A stretch of DNA of 64,000 bases from Sphingomonas tagetis (GCF_024211275.1 NZ_JAMLDX010000006.1:62001-126000); one strand, 5' to 3'. Counted from the first letter of the stretch, positions 47,562 through 56,880 are shown. Made by a program: numbers and translations. The notes: generated by a model not told the origin, from the sequence alone.

Positions 47562-48346
47562 CGGCCTTCTCCAACCCGCTGGTCAAGCGTGTCCGCAGCC
47601 TGCGCGACAAGAAGCATCGCCGTGACGAAGGGTTGTTCCTCGCGGAGGGGCTGCGCATCCTGACCGAAGCGCGCGAGGCCGGGCACCTGCCCGAATTTCT
47701 CTTCTTCGCGAAGGGAAACGACACCCACCCGCTCGCCGCCGAACTGATCGCCGCGACCGAGACTGCGGGCGGCGAGGTGATCCAGACCGACAGCGACATC
47801 CTCGCCAAGCTGTCGGGCAAGGACAATCCCGGCGCGGTGGTCGGCGTCTATCGTGAGCTTGCCACGGACCTCGCCCGGCTCGAGCGCAGCGCAGCGCCGC
47901 TGTGGCTGGTCGCCGAGCGGCTGCGCGATCCCGGCAATCTCGGCACGATCCTGCGCACCGCCGACGCGGTCGGCGCGGGCGGACTGATCCTGGTCGACGA
48001 GTGCGTCGATCCGTTCAGCGTCGAAGCGGTGCGCGCGAGTATGGGCGCGCTGTTCACGATTCCGATCGCGCGCGCGCCGTGGGACAAATTCCATGCATGG
48101 CTGCGGACCGGCCCCGGCCAGCTCGTCGGGCTCGCACTCGAAGGCGCGGTCGATTACCGCGCGCCGGACTTCGCCGCCCCCGTGTTCCTGCTCACCGGCA
48201 ACGAGGCGCACGGCCTGCCGCCAGCCTATGCGCAGGCGTGCGATGTGCGCGTCAAAATCCCGATGCTGGGCAAGGCCGACAGCCTCAACGCCGCGGTCGC
48301 CACCGCGGTGATGGCCTATGCCGTAATCGACCGAATTCGTCCGTAG
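47546..48346 (+). CDS. TrmH/SpoU-family RNA 2'-O-methyltransferase
   Basis: The 266-residue enzyme starts at a TTG inside the end of vapC with MPREITAFSNPLVKRVRSLR. It has an N-terminal RNA-binding substrate domain (LFLAEGLRILTEA) and a SPOUT domain with LVAERLRDPGNLGTILRTAD, VFLLTGNEAHGLP and IPMLGKADSLNAAVATAV, the knotted SAM site. Such enzymes methylate ribose in rRNA or tRNA; the exact site cannot be told. The close overlap with vapC suggests the toxin-antitoxin pair was inserted just upstream and now supplies its transcription. Confidence 0.9.
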   Translation: MPREITAFSNPLVKRVRSLRDKKHRRDEGLFLAEGLRILTEAREAGHLPEFLFFAKGNDTHPLAAELIAATETAGGEVIQTDSDILAKLSGKDNPGAVVGVYRELATDLARLERSAAPLWLVAERLRDPGNLGTILRTADAVGAGGLILVDECVDPFSVEAVRASMGALFTIPIARAPWDKFHAWLRTGPGQLVGLALEGAVDYRAPDFAAPVFLLTGNEAHGLPPAYAQACDVRVKIPMLGKADSLNAAVATAVMAYAVIDRIRP

Positions 48347-48362
48347 GGCCGCGCCCTGCGCC

Positions 48363-48430
48363 GTTGCATTTCTGCAACAACACCGTCCCGTTTCGAAACG
48401 CGAGGGGAACAAACCCCGATTCCGTGCGTC
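48363..48430 (+). promoter_or_regulatory. candidate EcfG-type promoter and two short palindromes
   Basis: GGAAC (48406-48410) and CGTC (48427-48430) are 16 bases apart, close to the EcfG general-stress consensus GGAAC-N16/17-CGTT. Upstream lie a GTTGCA-TTTC-TGCAAC hairpin (48363-48378) and the perfect 12-base palindrome CGTTTCGAAACG (48389-48400), a possible operator. The short gene at 48458 follows at a suitable distance. Confidence 0.45.
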
Positions 48431-48457
48431 GAGCCGGTCATGGTTGGAGACGAAACG

Positions 48458-48685
48458 ATGCATTACGACACGACACCGTTCACCGCCGCCAATAGTGGCT
48501 ATCGCATTGCCTTTCACCCCGGCGAGCGCAACTTCTGCCCCGGCTGCGGCCAGTCGCACTGGTCGATCGGGCGGATGACCGCCGAATGCGCCTTCTGCGC
48601 CACCGCGCTGCCGATCAACAATGGCGGGACGTTCGGCCCCGGCCTGTTCAGCGTGACCCACAAGCCGCAACCGCTCGCGGCGTGA
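48458..48685 (+). CDS. small zinc-ribbon protein, unknown function
   Basis: The 75-residue protein starts MHYDTTPFTAANSGYRIAFH; GGAGA lies seven bases before the ATG. It has a CPGC pair (NFCPGCGQSHWSIGRM) and a second pair in AECAFCATALP, enough to bind one zinc ion. The rest is polar. A nearby EcfG-like promoter hints at stress control. No function is known to me. Confidence 0.72.
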   Translation: MHYDTTPFTAANSGYRIAFHPGERNFCPGCGQSHWSIGRMTAECAFCATALPINNGGTFGPGLFSVTHKPQPLAA

Positions 48686-48721
48686 TTTGATCAAGTCGCC
48701 GCGCCGCCTTATGGCGCGGCG

Positions 48722-50152
48722 ATGACTGCCGCCCCTCTCGCGCTCTACAACAGCTTAACTCGCTCGCTCGAGCCGTTCGCGCCGATCGATCCGGCCAAGG
48801 GCGTGCGCGTCTACTCATGCGGCCCGACCGTCTATAGCGACCCGCATCTCGGCAATTTGCGCGCCTATGTCTTCACCGATACGCTCAGCCGCGTGCTGCG
48901 GTGGAAGGGCTATCCGCTCACCCATGTCGTCAACATCACCGATGTCGGCCATCTGACCTCCGACGCCGATGAGGGCGAGGACAAGATGGAGAAGGCGGCC
49001 AAGGCGCGCGGTCTTTCCGCCTGGGACATTTCGCGCCACTATGCCGATATATTCCGGCGCAACCTCGCCGACCTCAACATCCGCACCCCCGACCATATGC
49101 CGCTGGCGACGGAGTATGTGGCGAAGATGATCGACTTCGCGAAAGGCATCGCGGACCGGCATTGCTACCAGCTCGACTCCGGCCTCTATTTCGACAGCAG
49201 CACCGTGCCGGATTACGGCAGACTGTCCGGCGGGCAGGACGATGCCGGTGAAGGCCGCATCGAGAGCGTCGAGGGCAAGCGCCACCCGCAGGACTTCGCG
49301 ATCTGGCGCGCGACGCCGCCGGGCGAAACCCGCCAGATGGAGTGGGATTCGCCCTGGGGCCGCGGCGCACCTGGCTGGCATCTCGAATGCTCGGTGATGA
49401 GCGCCGAGCTGCTCGGCCTGCCGTTCGACATCCACACCGGCGGCATCGACCATCGCGAGATCCACCACGTCAACGAGATCGCGCAGAACCAGGCGCATTG
49501 CCGCTGCGGCGATTCCGGTGCGCGGGTGTGGATGCACAACAACTTCCTCGTCGACCGCGGCGGCAAGATGTCCAAGTCGAAGGGCGGCATCGCCACGCTC
49601 GAGGCGCTGGTCGCCAAGGGCATCCACCCGCTCGCCTATCGCCTGATGTGCCTGTCGGCGCATTACCGGTCAGAGCTGGAGTTCAGCGGCGAGAATCTCC
49701 TCGCCGCGCTGGTCCGCCTGCGCCGTCTGGTCCTCGCCGCCGAGAAATTCCGCGACGCCGAGGGCAAGGGCGGCGGCGATGCCGGGAGCTATCTCGGCCG
49801 GCTCGACGCGGCCGTGGCCGACGATCTCAACACGCCCAGGGCGCTGCCGGTGCTTGAGGAATTGCTCGCCGACAAGCAGCTCGACAGCCAGGCGCGCCTG
49901 ATGACGCTCGCCCAGTTCGATGCGGTGCTCGGGCTCGACCTGCTCGATCTCACCCGCGCCGACCTGCGCGTCCGCCCCGCTGACGCGATGGTCACCGAGG
50001 CCGAGATCGAAGCCCGCCTCGCCCAACGCAAGGAAGCCCGTGCGGCGAAGGACTTCGCCCGCGCCGACGCGATCCGCGACGAACTGCTCGGCGCCGGGGT
50101 CGAGGTGATGGACGGCGACCCGTTGGGGTGGGACTGGAAAGTTGAACTCTAA
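48722..50152 (+). CDS. cysS: cysteinyl-tRNA synthetase
   Basis: The 476-residue enzyme starts MTAAPLALYNSLTRSLEPFA. Class I landmarks are SCGPTVYSDPHLGNLRAYVF (HIGH-type motif at residues 41-45, with zinc-binding C33), the zinc site around WHLECSVMSAEL and IDHREIHHVNEIAQ, and KMSKS at residues 282-286. The tail ends LGWDWKVEL. It charges tRNA-Cys. Length is normal. A strong hairpin follows the stop. Confidence 0.97.
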   Translation: MTAAPLALYNSLTRSLEPFAPIDPAKGVRVYSCGPTVYSDPHLGNLRAYVFTDTLSRVLRWKGYPLTHVVNITDVGHLTSDADEGEDKMEKAAKARGLSAWDISRHYADIFRRNLADLNIRTPDHMPLATEYVAKMIDFAKGIADRHCYQLDSGLYFDSSTVPDYGRLSGGQDDAGEGRIESVEGKRHPQDFAIWRATPPGETRQMEWDSPWGRGAPGWHLECSVMSAELLGLPFDIHTGGIDHREIHHVNEIAQNQAHCRCGDSGARVWMHNNFLVDRGGKMSKSKGGIATLEALVAKGIHPLAYRLMCLSAHYRSELEFSGENLLAALVRLRRLVLAAEKFRDAEGKGGGDAGSYLGRLDAAVADDLNTPRALPVLEELLADKQLDSQARLMTLAQFDAVLGLDLLDLTRADLRVRPADAMVTEAEIEARLAQRKEARAAKDFARADAIRDELLGAGVEVMDGDPLGWDWKVEL

Positions 50153-50156
50153 CCGC

Positions 50157-50182
50157 AATCCTCCCCCGTCAGGGGGAGGATT
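50157..50182. terminator. bidirectional terminator between cysS and the DUF1501 gene
   Basis: AATCCTCCCCC and GGGGGAGGATT form a perfect 11-bp stem with a four-base GTCA loop, five bases after the cysS stop and six before the convergent gene's stop. The flanking A/T bases give short T runs in both directions. Confidence 0.8.
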
Positions 50183-50188
50183 TGAAGG

Positions 50189-51559
50189 TTAGACAAACCC
50201 CAGATTCGTCGTCGAGTAGTTCCCGATATTCGGCAACACTGTCGCCATGTCCGTGCCACTGACCCCGAACCAGCTCGCCAGCGTCGCGGCGTACTGATCG
50301 ACCGACACGCTCGGCAACAGTCGCCCCTGCCCGACATCGTCCGGCGTGTTGTTGCCCACCGCCGGCGGCGTGCCATAGATGCGCCGGCCATTCACCGCGC
50401 CGCCCGCGACGAAGTGCATGCCGCCCCAGCCATGATCCGACCCGTCGTCATTCTGAGTCAGCGTCCGCCCGAAATCGGAGGCGGTGAAGGTGGTGACCTT
50501 ATCCGCGATCCCGAGCGCGACGGTGGTGTCGTAAAAGGCGCGCATCGCGTCGGCCACGCGCCCGACCTGAGTCGGGTGATCGCGCAGCAGGAAGTCGTGC
50601 ATGTCGAAGCCCCCCAATGACACGAAGAACACCTGCCGCCGCGCGCCCAGCTCCTGCGACACCGAGATCAGCCGCGCGACGATGCGCAGCTGATCGGCCA
50701 GTGTATTGCCTGCCGGAAATAGCGGGAAGTTTGCCGCAGGCGCACTGCCAAGCGCGCCATTGACCTGCGTATAGAGATCGAGCGCGCGCTTCGACACCGT
50801 CGCATGCTCGTTGGCGATCAAATGGGCCTGCGCCCCGCCCATGATCGATCGCAGCGCGCTCGCCGCCGCAGTCGAACCGTACAGGGTGGTCGCATTGTTG
50901 ATCAGCGCGGTCGGGCCGGTCGTGCCGGTGACATATTGGATCGCGCTGCGCCCGGACAGATAGGTGGCATTGCCCGACGCGCTGATACAGGTCAGCGCCG
51001 AGGTGCCGTTGCCGCTCTGCAGCAGATCGCCGATCCGCCCGCCCCAACCCGACGTCGCACCCTCCGCGCTCGACGCCTGCCAATAGCTTTGCTGGTCGTT
51101 GTGGCTGAACAGCTTGGGCGGCAGCGCGACCGACGCCGCCTGATATTGCGCCTTGGTCGTCGGCCGCACCAACGTGCCGACATTGAGCACCACGGCGAGC
51201 TTGCCGGCGTCGAACATCGGCAGCAGCGAGGCCATGGTCGGCGCCAGCGCATATTGCCGGCCGCCGAGCGAATTGAGCGGATTGAGCGCGGTCGCGGTCA
51301 GCGTGTCGCGGGCATGGCCGATCGTCGGCCGCGCGGCGAGATATTGCGCGTGCGTCGCCGAGTCATAGGGCGGCAGCGTGTTGGCAAAATCATTGCCGCC
51401 ATAGAGGAAGATGCAGACCAGCGCCTTGTAGTCGCTCGCCACCGCCGCCGAGGCTTCACCGATCGCGGCGAGCTGGGTGACGAACGGCGCCGCGCCGCCG
51501 GCAATGCCGAGTGCGGCCGAGCGCTTGAGGAAGGCGCGACGGGATTGGTTGTTGTCCAT
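50189..51559 (-). CDS. DUF1501 family Tat-exported protein
   Basis: The roughly 456-residue protein starts MDNNQSRRAFLKRSAALGIA, a twin-arginine signal. The DUF1501 domain shows LVCIFLYGGNDFANTLPPYD, KLFSHNDQQSYWQASSAEGA, VFFVSLGGFDMHDFLLRDHP and TASDFGRTLTQNDDGSDHGW, the metal-binding aspartate/histidine set of this sulfatase-like family. It is encoded directly downstream of a DUF1800 gene, the usual pairing. The start could instead be the GTG at 51574, which overlaps the DUF1800 stop by four bases; ATG 51559 begins the family signal. The substrate is unknown. Confidence 0.9.
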   Translation of the reverse strand: MDNNQSRRAFLKRSAALGIAGGAAPFVTQLAAIGEASAAVASDYKALVCIFLYGGNDFANTLPPYDSATHAQYLAARPTIGHARDTLTATALNPLNSLGGRQYALAPTMASLLPMFDAGKLAVVLNVGTLVRPTTKAQYQAASVALPPKLFSHNDQQSYWQASSAEGATSGWGGRIGDLLQSGNGTSALTCISASGNATYLSGRSAIQYVTGTTGPTALINNATTLYGSTAAASALRSIMGGAQAHLIANEHATVSKRALDLYTQVNGALGSAPAANFPLFPAGNTLADQLRIVARLISVSQELGARRQVFFVSLGGFDMHDFLLRDHPTQVGRVADAMRAFYDTTVALGIADKVTTFTASDFGRTLTQNDDGSDHGWGGMHFVAGGAVNGRRIYGTPPAVGNNTPDDVGQGRLLPSVSVDQYAATLASWFGVSGTDMATVLPNIGNYSTTNLGFV

Positions 51560-51570
51560 CGGTCCGCCCC

Positions 51571-53280
51571 TCACTTCAGCGTCAGATATTCGGGGGACGC
51601 CATCACCAGCAGGATGGCGATGTAGATCCGGTTGGTGGCGTTGGTCGTACTCTCGACCGCCGTCCTGATCTGCGTCAGCGTCGCGCTGCTCACCTGCCCC
51701 GCCGCCAGCAGCAGGTTCACGCGGTCGACCAGCGCCTGCGGATCGGTCAACGGCGTCAGCTCGGCATAGGTCGAGCGCAGGTCGGTCGAGTTCTGCACGA
51801 CCGTCTGCAGATAGTTGATGTAGCCGACCGTGCTGATCTCGTTGGTGATCTGCAATTCCGGCGCGACCAGCCCGGCCGTGGCGAAGGCCGGATTCTGCGG
51901 CACATAGCCGGGGCGGAAGAAGTTGAAGACCGAGGGCGCCCGTCCCATCGACTGCGCCAGCCGGTTGAGCGAGCTACTGGTGTCGCCCGTGGTCCAGTTG
52001 CCCGAGTTCGACGCCGCGCCGAACGCGCGTGCCCAGCCGGTCAACCGCATCACCGGCTCGCGCAATTTGCCCGCGGTGGTGCCCGTGGGGTCGGCGCGCG
52101 CCTCGTCGTCGAGCAGGATCGCGCGGATCACCGCCTGCATGTCGCCGCGCACGCCCGAGCCATTGTCAGCGAACCGCGCCGCGACGCGCCCGACATAGGC
52201 GGGCGAGGGATTGCTCGTCACCAGCCGCTGGATCAGCTGCTTGGAGACGAAGGGCGGCACATTGGGATGCGCGAAGATCGTGTCGAGCGCGGTCTTGAGT
52301 GCGTCGGCCCCGGTCGCGCCCGCGGGCACCGTGACGCCGAGGAAGGTCGAGGCGCCGGTCTCATGCGTGCCGGCATTGATGATCAGCGGGCGGCGGTAGC
52401 GGTCGGGCGTGGTGCTGTCGCTCGAATCCACGGTGAAGCCGGTGAACAACCGCGCCAGCCCCGATACGTCCGCCGGAGCATAGGTCTCGACCGGCTGCCC
52501 GCCCGACAGCACGCGGCTGCCGTCCATGTTGAGCCGGTACAGCCCGATCGTGAACAGCTGCATCAGCTCACGCGCGTAATTCTCGTCGGGCACCGCGCCG
52601 GTCGTGGTGTTGGCGCGGCGGTTGTTGAGGAAGGTCAGGAACGAGGACATCGCCGCATTGGTCGTGATACGGTCGAGCAAGGTGCGGAAATTGCCGAAGG
52701 CATTGTCCATCAGCACATCGACATAGGCGGCCATCGCGAACTGCCGCCAGTTGAGGTTCACGCCCGAAATGCCGACCACCAGCATCTCGCTTAGCGCCAT
52801 GCCGACGCGCTGGCGCAGCTGGTCGCCGGCGCCGACCAGCTGGCTCCACATCACGTTGTCGAACCCGGCTTCGCCATTGATGTTGGCGGCGTCGTTATAG
52901 CCCCGTGCCACCAGCCAGTCCCAATAGGTGGTGGCGCGCGGCTTGGCGAACTCGGCGGTGATCCAGCCGTCGAAGCGGCGCGACTGCACCTCGGCGATGT
53001 CAGCGCTGGTCGCGCCCATCGTCGCCTGGCTGAGGAAGCGGCTCGCCTGGGCCGAGGTGATCGCCGCCACGGTCGGCGTGGGCGTCGGCGCTGGTGCGAC
53101 CACGCCGCCCCCGCCCCCACCACCGCCGGAATCGCACGCCGCCAGCGCCAGCCCGAGCGCGACCGCGCTGACGCCGCTGCCAGCGGCGCCAATCCCGCCA
53201 GTTGCGCCCGCCGCCGGCGCGCCATCCGGCAGATCCGCCGCCAAGTCCGCTTGCAGCGGAAGCGTCTCCAGTCTGTCCAT
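51571..53280 (-). CDS. DUF1800 family exported protein
   Basis: The 569-residue protein has a poor signal-like N-terminus (SAVALGLALAACDSGGGGGG) resembling a lipobox at LAAC, then a Gly/Pro linker. The DUF1800 domain begins ASRFLSQATMGATSADIAEV and includes RVGMALSEMLVVG, AYVDVLMDNAFGNFRTLLDR, PDENYARELMQLFTIGLYRL and APSVFNFFRPGYVPQNPAF. The ENYARE.MELFT-like block is the family signature. It forms a tight pair with the DUF1501 gene (stop overlaps the alternative GTG). Both are probably exported and act together; the activity is not established. Confidence 0.9.
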   Translation of the reverse strand: MDRLETLPLQADLAADLPDGAPAAGATGGIGAAGSGVSAVALGLALAACDSGGGGGGGGVVAPAPTPTPTVAAITSAQASRFLSQATMGATSADIAEVQSRRFDGWITAEFAKPRATTYWDWLVARGYNDAANINGEAGFDNVMWSQLVGAGDQLRQRVGMALSEMLVVGISGVNLNWRQFAMAAYVDVLMDNAFGNFRTLLDRITTNAAMSSFLTFLNNRRANTTTGAVPDENYARELMQLFTIGLYRLNMDGSRVLSGGQPVETYAPADVSGLARLFTGFTVDSSDSTTPDRYRRPLIINAGTHETGASTFLGVTVPAGATGADALKTALDTIFAHPNVPPFVSKQLIQRLVTSNPSPAYVGRVAARFADNGSGVRGDMQAVIRAILLDDEARADPTGTTAGKLREPVMRLTGWARAFGAASNSGNWTTGDTSSSLNRLAQSMGRAPSVFNFFRPGYVPQNPAFATAGLVAPELQITNEISTVGYINYLQTVVQNSTDLRSTYAELTPLTDPQALVDRVNLLLAAGQVSSATLTQIRTAVESTTNATNRIYIAILLVMASPEYLTLK

Positions 53281-53443
53281 CAGGTCCCCACCCCAAGCAC
53301 GCCGCCGATCGGAACGATCGCGCGACTTGTCTTTTTCTCACCTTTTCGAGGAATCAGCCAGATCAAATTAGTCTCAACCTGCCGCAAACCATTTACTTTC
53401 CAGTGATTTGTCCAGGCGCGACAATCGCTTTAGTATCAGCGGC

Positions 53444-54379
53444 ATGAAGGCTGTTCTTCCCGCGCTGGCGCGTCCGCTGATCGAGGCGCAGCTTCCCGCC
53501 GGCCTCGACCTCCACTGGTTCGCCAGTCATGAGGAGGCCGAAGCGATGATCGCCGACGCCGACCTCGCCTGGGTCGATATGCGCCGCCCCGAATGGACCG
53601 GCGCCACCGCCGCCAAAGGTGCAAAGCTCAAATGGCTCTCCACCATCTATGCCGGGATCGACGCGTTCGACACGGACCTGCTCCGCCAGCGCGGGACCAT
53701 CCTGACCAACGGCGTCGGCATCAACGCGATTCCCGTGGCGGAATATGCCGTGCTCGGCATGCTCGCCGCCGCCAAGCGGTTCGACGCGGTGGTCCGCATG
53801 GCCGACCGCCACGAATGGCCCGCCGCAGCGCCGGGCGTGAGCGAACTCTACCAGAGCCGCGCGCTGATCGTCGGCTACGGCACCATTGGCCGCCTTATCG
53901 GCGAGCGCTTGCAGGCGTTCGGCGTCGAGGTCACCGGCGTGACCCGCTCGGGCCGCGACGGCACGCTCACCCCCGATCAGTGGCGCGCACGAGTCGGCGA
54001 CCATGACTGGCTGATCCTCGCTGCGCCCTCGACCGCCGACACAAACGCGATGATCGGCGCGGCCGAGCTTTCGGCGATGAAGCTTGGCGCCTGGCTGATC
54101 AACATCGCGCGCGGCGACATGGTCGACCAGCCCGCGCTGATCGCAGCGCTCGAATCGCGGCGGATCGGCGGCGCGTTCCTCGACGTGACCGATCCCGAGC
54201 CGCTGCCGCCGGAGCATCCGCTGTGGGGCGCGCCCAATACCATCCACTCGATGCACCTGTCCGGCCGCTCGACCAGCCGCATGTTCACCCGCCCCACCGC
54301 CCTGTTTATCGAGAACGTCCATTTGTTCGTGGCGGGTAAACCCATGCGTAACATGGTCGATCTCGACGTGGGCTATTAG
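53444..54379 (+). CDS. D-2-hydroxyacid dehydrogenase
   Basis: The 311-residue enzyme starts MKAVLPALARPLIEAQLPAG. The NAD-binding motif is LIVGYGTIGRLIGERL (GYGTIG, residues 144-149). The catalytic arginine is in NIARGDMVDQPALIAAL, the glutamate in VTDPEPLPPEHPLW, and the histidine in IHSMHLSG. The family reduces 2-keto acids such as glyoxylate, hydroxypyruvate or phenylpyruvate; the substrate is not decided here. The ATG at 53444 fits the family start. The 163-bp gap to the divergent DUF1800 gene should hold both promoters. Confidence 0.9.
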   Translation: MKAVLPALARPLIEAQLPAGLDLHWFASHEEAEAMIADADLAWVDMRRPEWTGATAAKGAKLKWLSTIYAGIDAFDTDLLRQRGTILTNGVGINAIPVAEYAVLGMLAAAKRFDAVVRMADRHEWPAAAPGVSELYQSRALIVGYGTIGRLIGERLQAFGVEVTGVTRSGRDGTLTPDQWRARVGDHDWLILAAPSTADTNAMIGAAELSAMKLGAWLINIARGDMVDQPALIAALESRRIGGAFLDVTDPEPLPPEHPLWGAPNTIHSMHLSGRSTSRMFTRPTALFIENVHLFVAGKPMRNMVDLDVGY

Positions 54380-54401
54380 CAGCGCTAAGGCGTTGCTCGA
54401 G

Positions 54402-54501
54402 CGCGGCACCGGCCCGCTCCCCCACCCGGCCACCCAACGGCAATATCCTACGGGTCCGGGTGGGGGAGCGGGCCGGTGCGGCATTTCAGCGAAGCTGAAA
54501 T
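54402..54501. repeat. long GC-rich intergenic palindrome, copy 2, with a small adjacent hairpin
   Basis: A left arm containing GCACCGGCCCGCTCCC and a right arm containing GGGAGCGGGCCGGTGC (ending about 54482) match over at least 24 perfect bases around an AT-richer loop (CAATATCC). The core is the same as at 22689-22767. Right after it lies ATTTCAGC-GAA-GCTGAAAT (54483-54501), a second perfect 8-bp stem. Both are between the dehydrogenase and trpG. Confidence 0.88.
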
Positions 54502-54517
54502 CAAACTTGGACACCCC

Positions 54518-55102
54518 ATGATCCTGGTCATCGACAATTACGACAGCTTCACCTGGAACCTCGTCCATTATCTGATGGAGCTGGGCGCCGAGGTGAAGGT
54601 GGTGCGCAACGACGCGCTCACCGCTGCCGAGGCGGTCGCCAGCAACGCGCAAGCCTTCCTGCTCTCGCCCGGTCCGTGCACCCCGAACGAGGCGGGGATC
54701 AGCCTCGATCTGGTCGCCGCCTGCGCCGACAAGGGCAAGCCGCTGCTCGGCGTGTGCCTCGGCCACCAGTCGATCGGCCAGCATTTCGGCGGCAAGGTGG
54801 TGCGCGGCGGGCTGATGCACGGCAAGACCTCGCCGGTCCGCCATGATGGCACGGGCCTGTTCGAAGGCCTGCCCTCGCCCTTCACCGCCACCCGCTACCA
54901 CTCGCTGATCGTCACCGACATTCCCGACGCATTGGTCGTCAACGCCACCGCCGAGGACGGCAGCGTCATGGCCTTCCGCCACGCGGCGCTGCCGATCCAC
55001 TCGGTCCAGTTCCACCCCGAGAGCATCGCCACCGAACACGGCCATGCGATGTTGGCCAACTTCCTGAAGATCGCCGGGATCGAGGCGAAAGCACTGGCGT
55101 GA
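54518..55102 (+). CDS. trpG: anthranilate synthase component II (glutamine amidotransferase)
   Basis: The 194-residue protein starts [20 protein letters not shown]. The catalytic cysteine is C80 in [17 protein letters not shown], and [15 protein letters not shown] supplies the histidine and glutamate. It feeds ammonia from glutamine to TrpE, or to PabB, as many such subunits are shared. trpE is not in the window. The stop overlaps the trpD GTG by four bases. The upstream in-frame ATG at 54476 lies in the repeat element and is unlikely. Confidence 0.95.
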   Translation: MILVIDNYDSFTWNLVHYLMELGAEVKVVRNDALTAAEAVASNAQAFLLSPGPCTPNEAGISLDLVAACADKGKPLLGVCLGHQSIGQHFGGKVVRGGLMHGKTSPVRHDGTGLFEGLPSPFTATRYHSLIVTDIPDALVVNATAEDGSVMAFRHAALPIHSVQFHPESIATEHGHAMLANFLKIAGIEAKALA

Positions 55103-56091
55103 CCACCTTCTCGCTATTGCCCGACCCGTCGGCCCCGCTAGCGCGCGAGTCCGCCGCGCAGGCGTTTGCCGACATCCTCGACGGCGCCGCGCAGGACGAC
55201 GAGATCGAGCGCTTCCTGATCGCGCTGTCCGACCGCGGCGAGACCAGCATCGAGATCGCCGAAGCGGCGCGCGCGATGCGCCAGCGCGTCATCCCGGTGA
55301 CCGCGCCCGCCAATGCGATCGACGTGTGCGGCACCGGCGGCGATGGCCAGCATACGCTCAACGTCTCCACCGCCGTTGCCCTCGTCCTCGCCGCCGCCGG
55401 CGTGCCCGTCGCCAAGCATGGCAACCGCGCCGCATCCTCCAAGGCCGGCGCTGCCGACACGCTCGAAGCGCTGGGCCTCGACCTCGACCGTGCCACGCTC
55501 AATGCCGAGGCGCATCTGCGCGACATCGGCATCGCTTTCCTGTTTGCCGCGAAGCACCACCCGGCGCTCGGCCGCATCGCGCCGATCCGCAAGCGCATCG
55601 GCCGCCGCACCATCTTCAACCTGATGGGTCCGCTCGCCAGCCCGGCGCGAGTCACCCGCCAGCTGATCGGCATCGCCCGTCCCGATTACGCGCCGATCTA
55701 TGCCGAGGCTCTCGACCAGCTCGGCGTCGCGGGCGCGGCGATCGTCGCGGGTGAGGAAGGGCTCGACGAACTTTCGCCCGAAGGCGCGAGCATCGCGGTC
55801 AGCATCGGCGACGTCCGCCTGCCCGCGCGAATCGTGCCCGAAGATGCCGGGTTGCAGCGCCACCCGCTCTCGGCGCTGCGCGGCGGCGATGCGGCCGAGA
55901 ATGCCGCCGCGCTGCGCCGCCTGCTGCAGGGCGAGCGCGGCGCCTATCGCGACGCGGTGCTGCTCAACGCCGCCGCCGCGTTCGTCGTCGCGGGCGAAGC
56001 GATCGATCTGCGCGAAGGCGCCGAAGAAGCCGCCGAAACGATCGACAAGGGGCTTGCCAAGGCGCTGCTCGACTGCTGGATCGCGGCATGA
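55099..56091 (+). CDS. trpD: anthranilate phosphoribosyltransferase
   Basis: The 330-residue enzyme starts at a GTG with [20 protein letters not shown]. It carries [20 protein letters not shown] (PRPP loop), [39 protein letters not shown] and [20 protein letters not shown]. It joins anthranilate to PRPP in tryptophan synthesis. Start and stop overlap trpG and trpC by four bases each, so the three are co-translated. Confidence 0.97.
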   Translation: MTTFSLLPDPSAPLARESAAQAFADILDGAAQDDEIERFLIALSDRGETSIEIAEAARAMRQRVIPVTAPANAIDVCGTGGDGQHTLNVSTAVALVLAAAGVPVAKHGNRAASSKAGAADTLEALGLDLDRATLNAEAHLRDIGIAFLFAAKHHPALGRIAPIRKRIGRRTIFNLMGPLASPARVTRQLIGIARPDYAPIYAEALDQLGVAGAAIVAGEEGLDELSPEGASIAVSIGDVRLPARIVPEDAGLQRHPLSALRGGDAAENAAALRRLLQGERGAYRDAVLLNAAAAFVVAGEAIDLREGAEEAAETIDKGLAKALLDCWIAA

Positions 56092-56873
56092 GCAACGTCC
56101 TCGACCAGATCCTCGCGACCAAGGCGGAGGAAGTCGCCACCCGCAAGGCCGCGACGCCGCTGTTCGATCTCCGCGACCGCGCGCTCGCCCAGACCCCGCC
56201 GCGCGGCTTCCGCGCCGCGCTCGATGCCAGGGCCGCAACCGGTTACGGTCTGATCGCCGAGATTAAGAAGGCGAGCCCGTCAAAAGGCCTAATCCGCGCC
56301 GATTTCGATCCCCCCGCCCATGCCCGCGCCTATGCGGCCGGCGGCGCGGCGTGCCTGTCGGTGCTCACCGACGCGCCTTATTTTCAGGGCCATGAGGATT
56401 ACCTCATCGCCGCCCGCGCCGCCTGCACCCTGCCGGTGATCCGCAAGGACTTCATGATCGACCCCTGGCAGGTGATCGAGGCGCGCAGCATCGGTGCCGA
56501 CGCGATCCTGATCATCGTCGCCGCGCTCGAAGACGGTCAGATGGCCGAGATCGAGGACGCCGCGCTCGGCCTCGGCATGGACGTGCTGGTCGAAGTACAT
56601 GACGAAGCCGAGTTCGACCGCGCGCTCGCGCTCAAATCGCGGCTGATCGGCGTCAACAACCGCAACCTAAAGGACTTCACCGTCTCGTTCGACCGCACCT
56701 ACGAACTGGTCGGCCGTGCCCCCGAAGGCTGCACCTTCGTCGCCGAGAGCGGCCTCACCACCCGCGCCGATCTCGACGCGATGGCGGAACATGGCGTGCG
56801 TTGCTTCCTGATCGGGGAATCGCTGATGCGTCAGGACGATGTCGAGGCGGCGACCCGGGCGATGATCGGGTGA
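56088..56873 (+). CDS. trpC: indole-3-glycerol phosphate synthase
   Basis: The 261-residue enzyme starts [20 protein letters not shown] and has [20 protein letters not shown] (catalytic lysine), [39 protein letters not shown] and [19 protein letters not shown], the TIM-barrel phosphate and catalytic segments. It closes the indole ring in tryptophan synthesis. Start overlaps trpD (ATGA). trpF, trpA and trpB are not in the window. Confidence 0.97.
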   Translation: MSNVLDQILATKAEEVATRKAATPLFDLRDRALAQTPPRGFRAALDARAATGYGLIAEIKKASPSKGLIRADFDPPAHARAYAAGGAACLSVLTDAPYFQGHEDYLIAARAACTLPVIRKDFMIDPWQVIEARSIGADAILIIVAALEDGQMAEIEDAALGLGMDVLVEVHDEAEFDRALALKSRLIGVNNRNLKDFTVSFDRTYELVGRAPEGCTFVAESGLTTRADLDAMAEHGVRCFLIGESLMRQDDVEAATRAMIG

Positions 56874-56880
56874 CCAACAG

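Noticed and set aside
54380..54517. A trp attenuator with leader peptide before trpG
   Set aside because: Hairpins exist, but no short frame with consecutive tryptophan codons is present and the main hairpin is a dispersed repeat.
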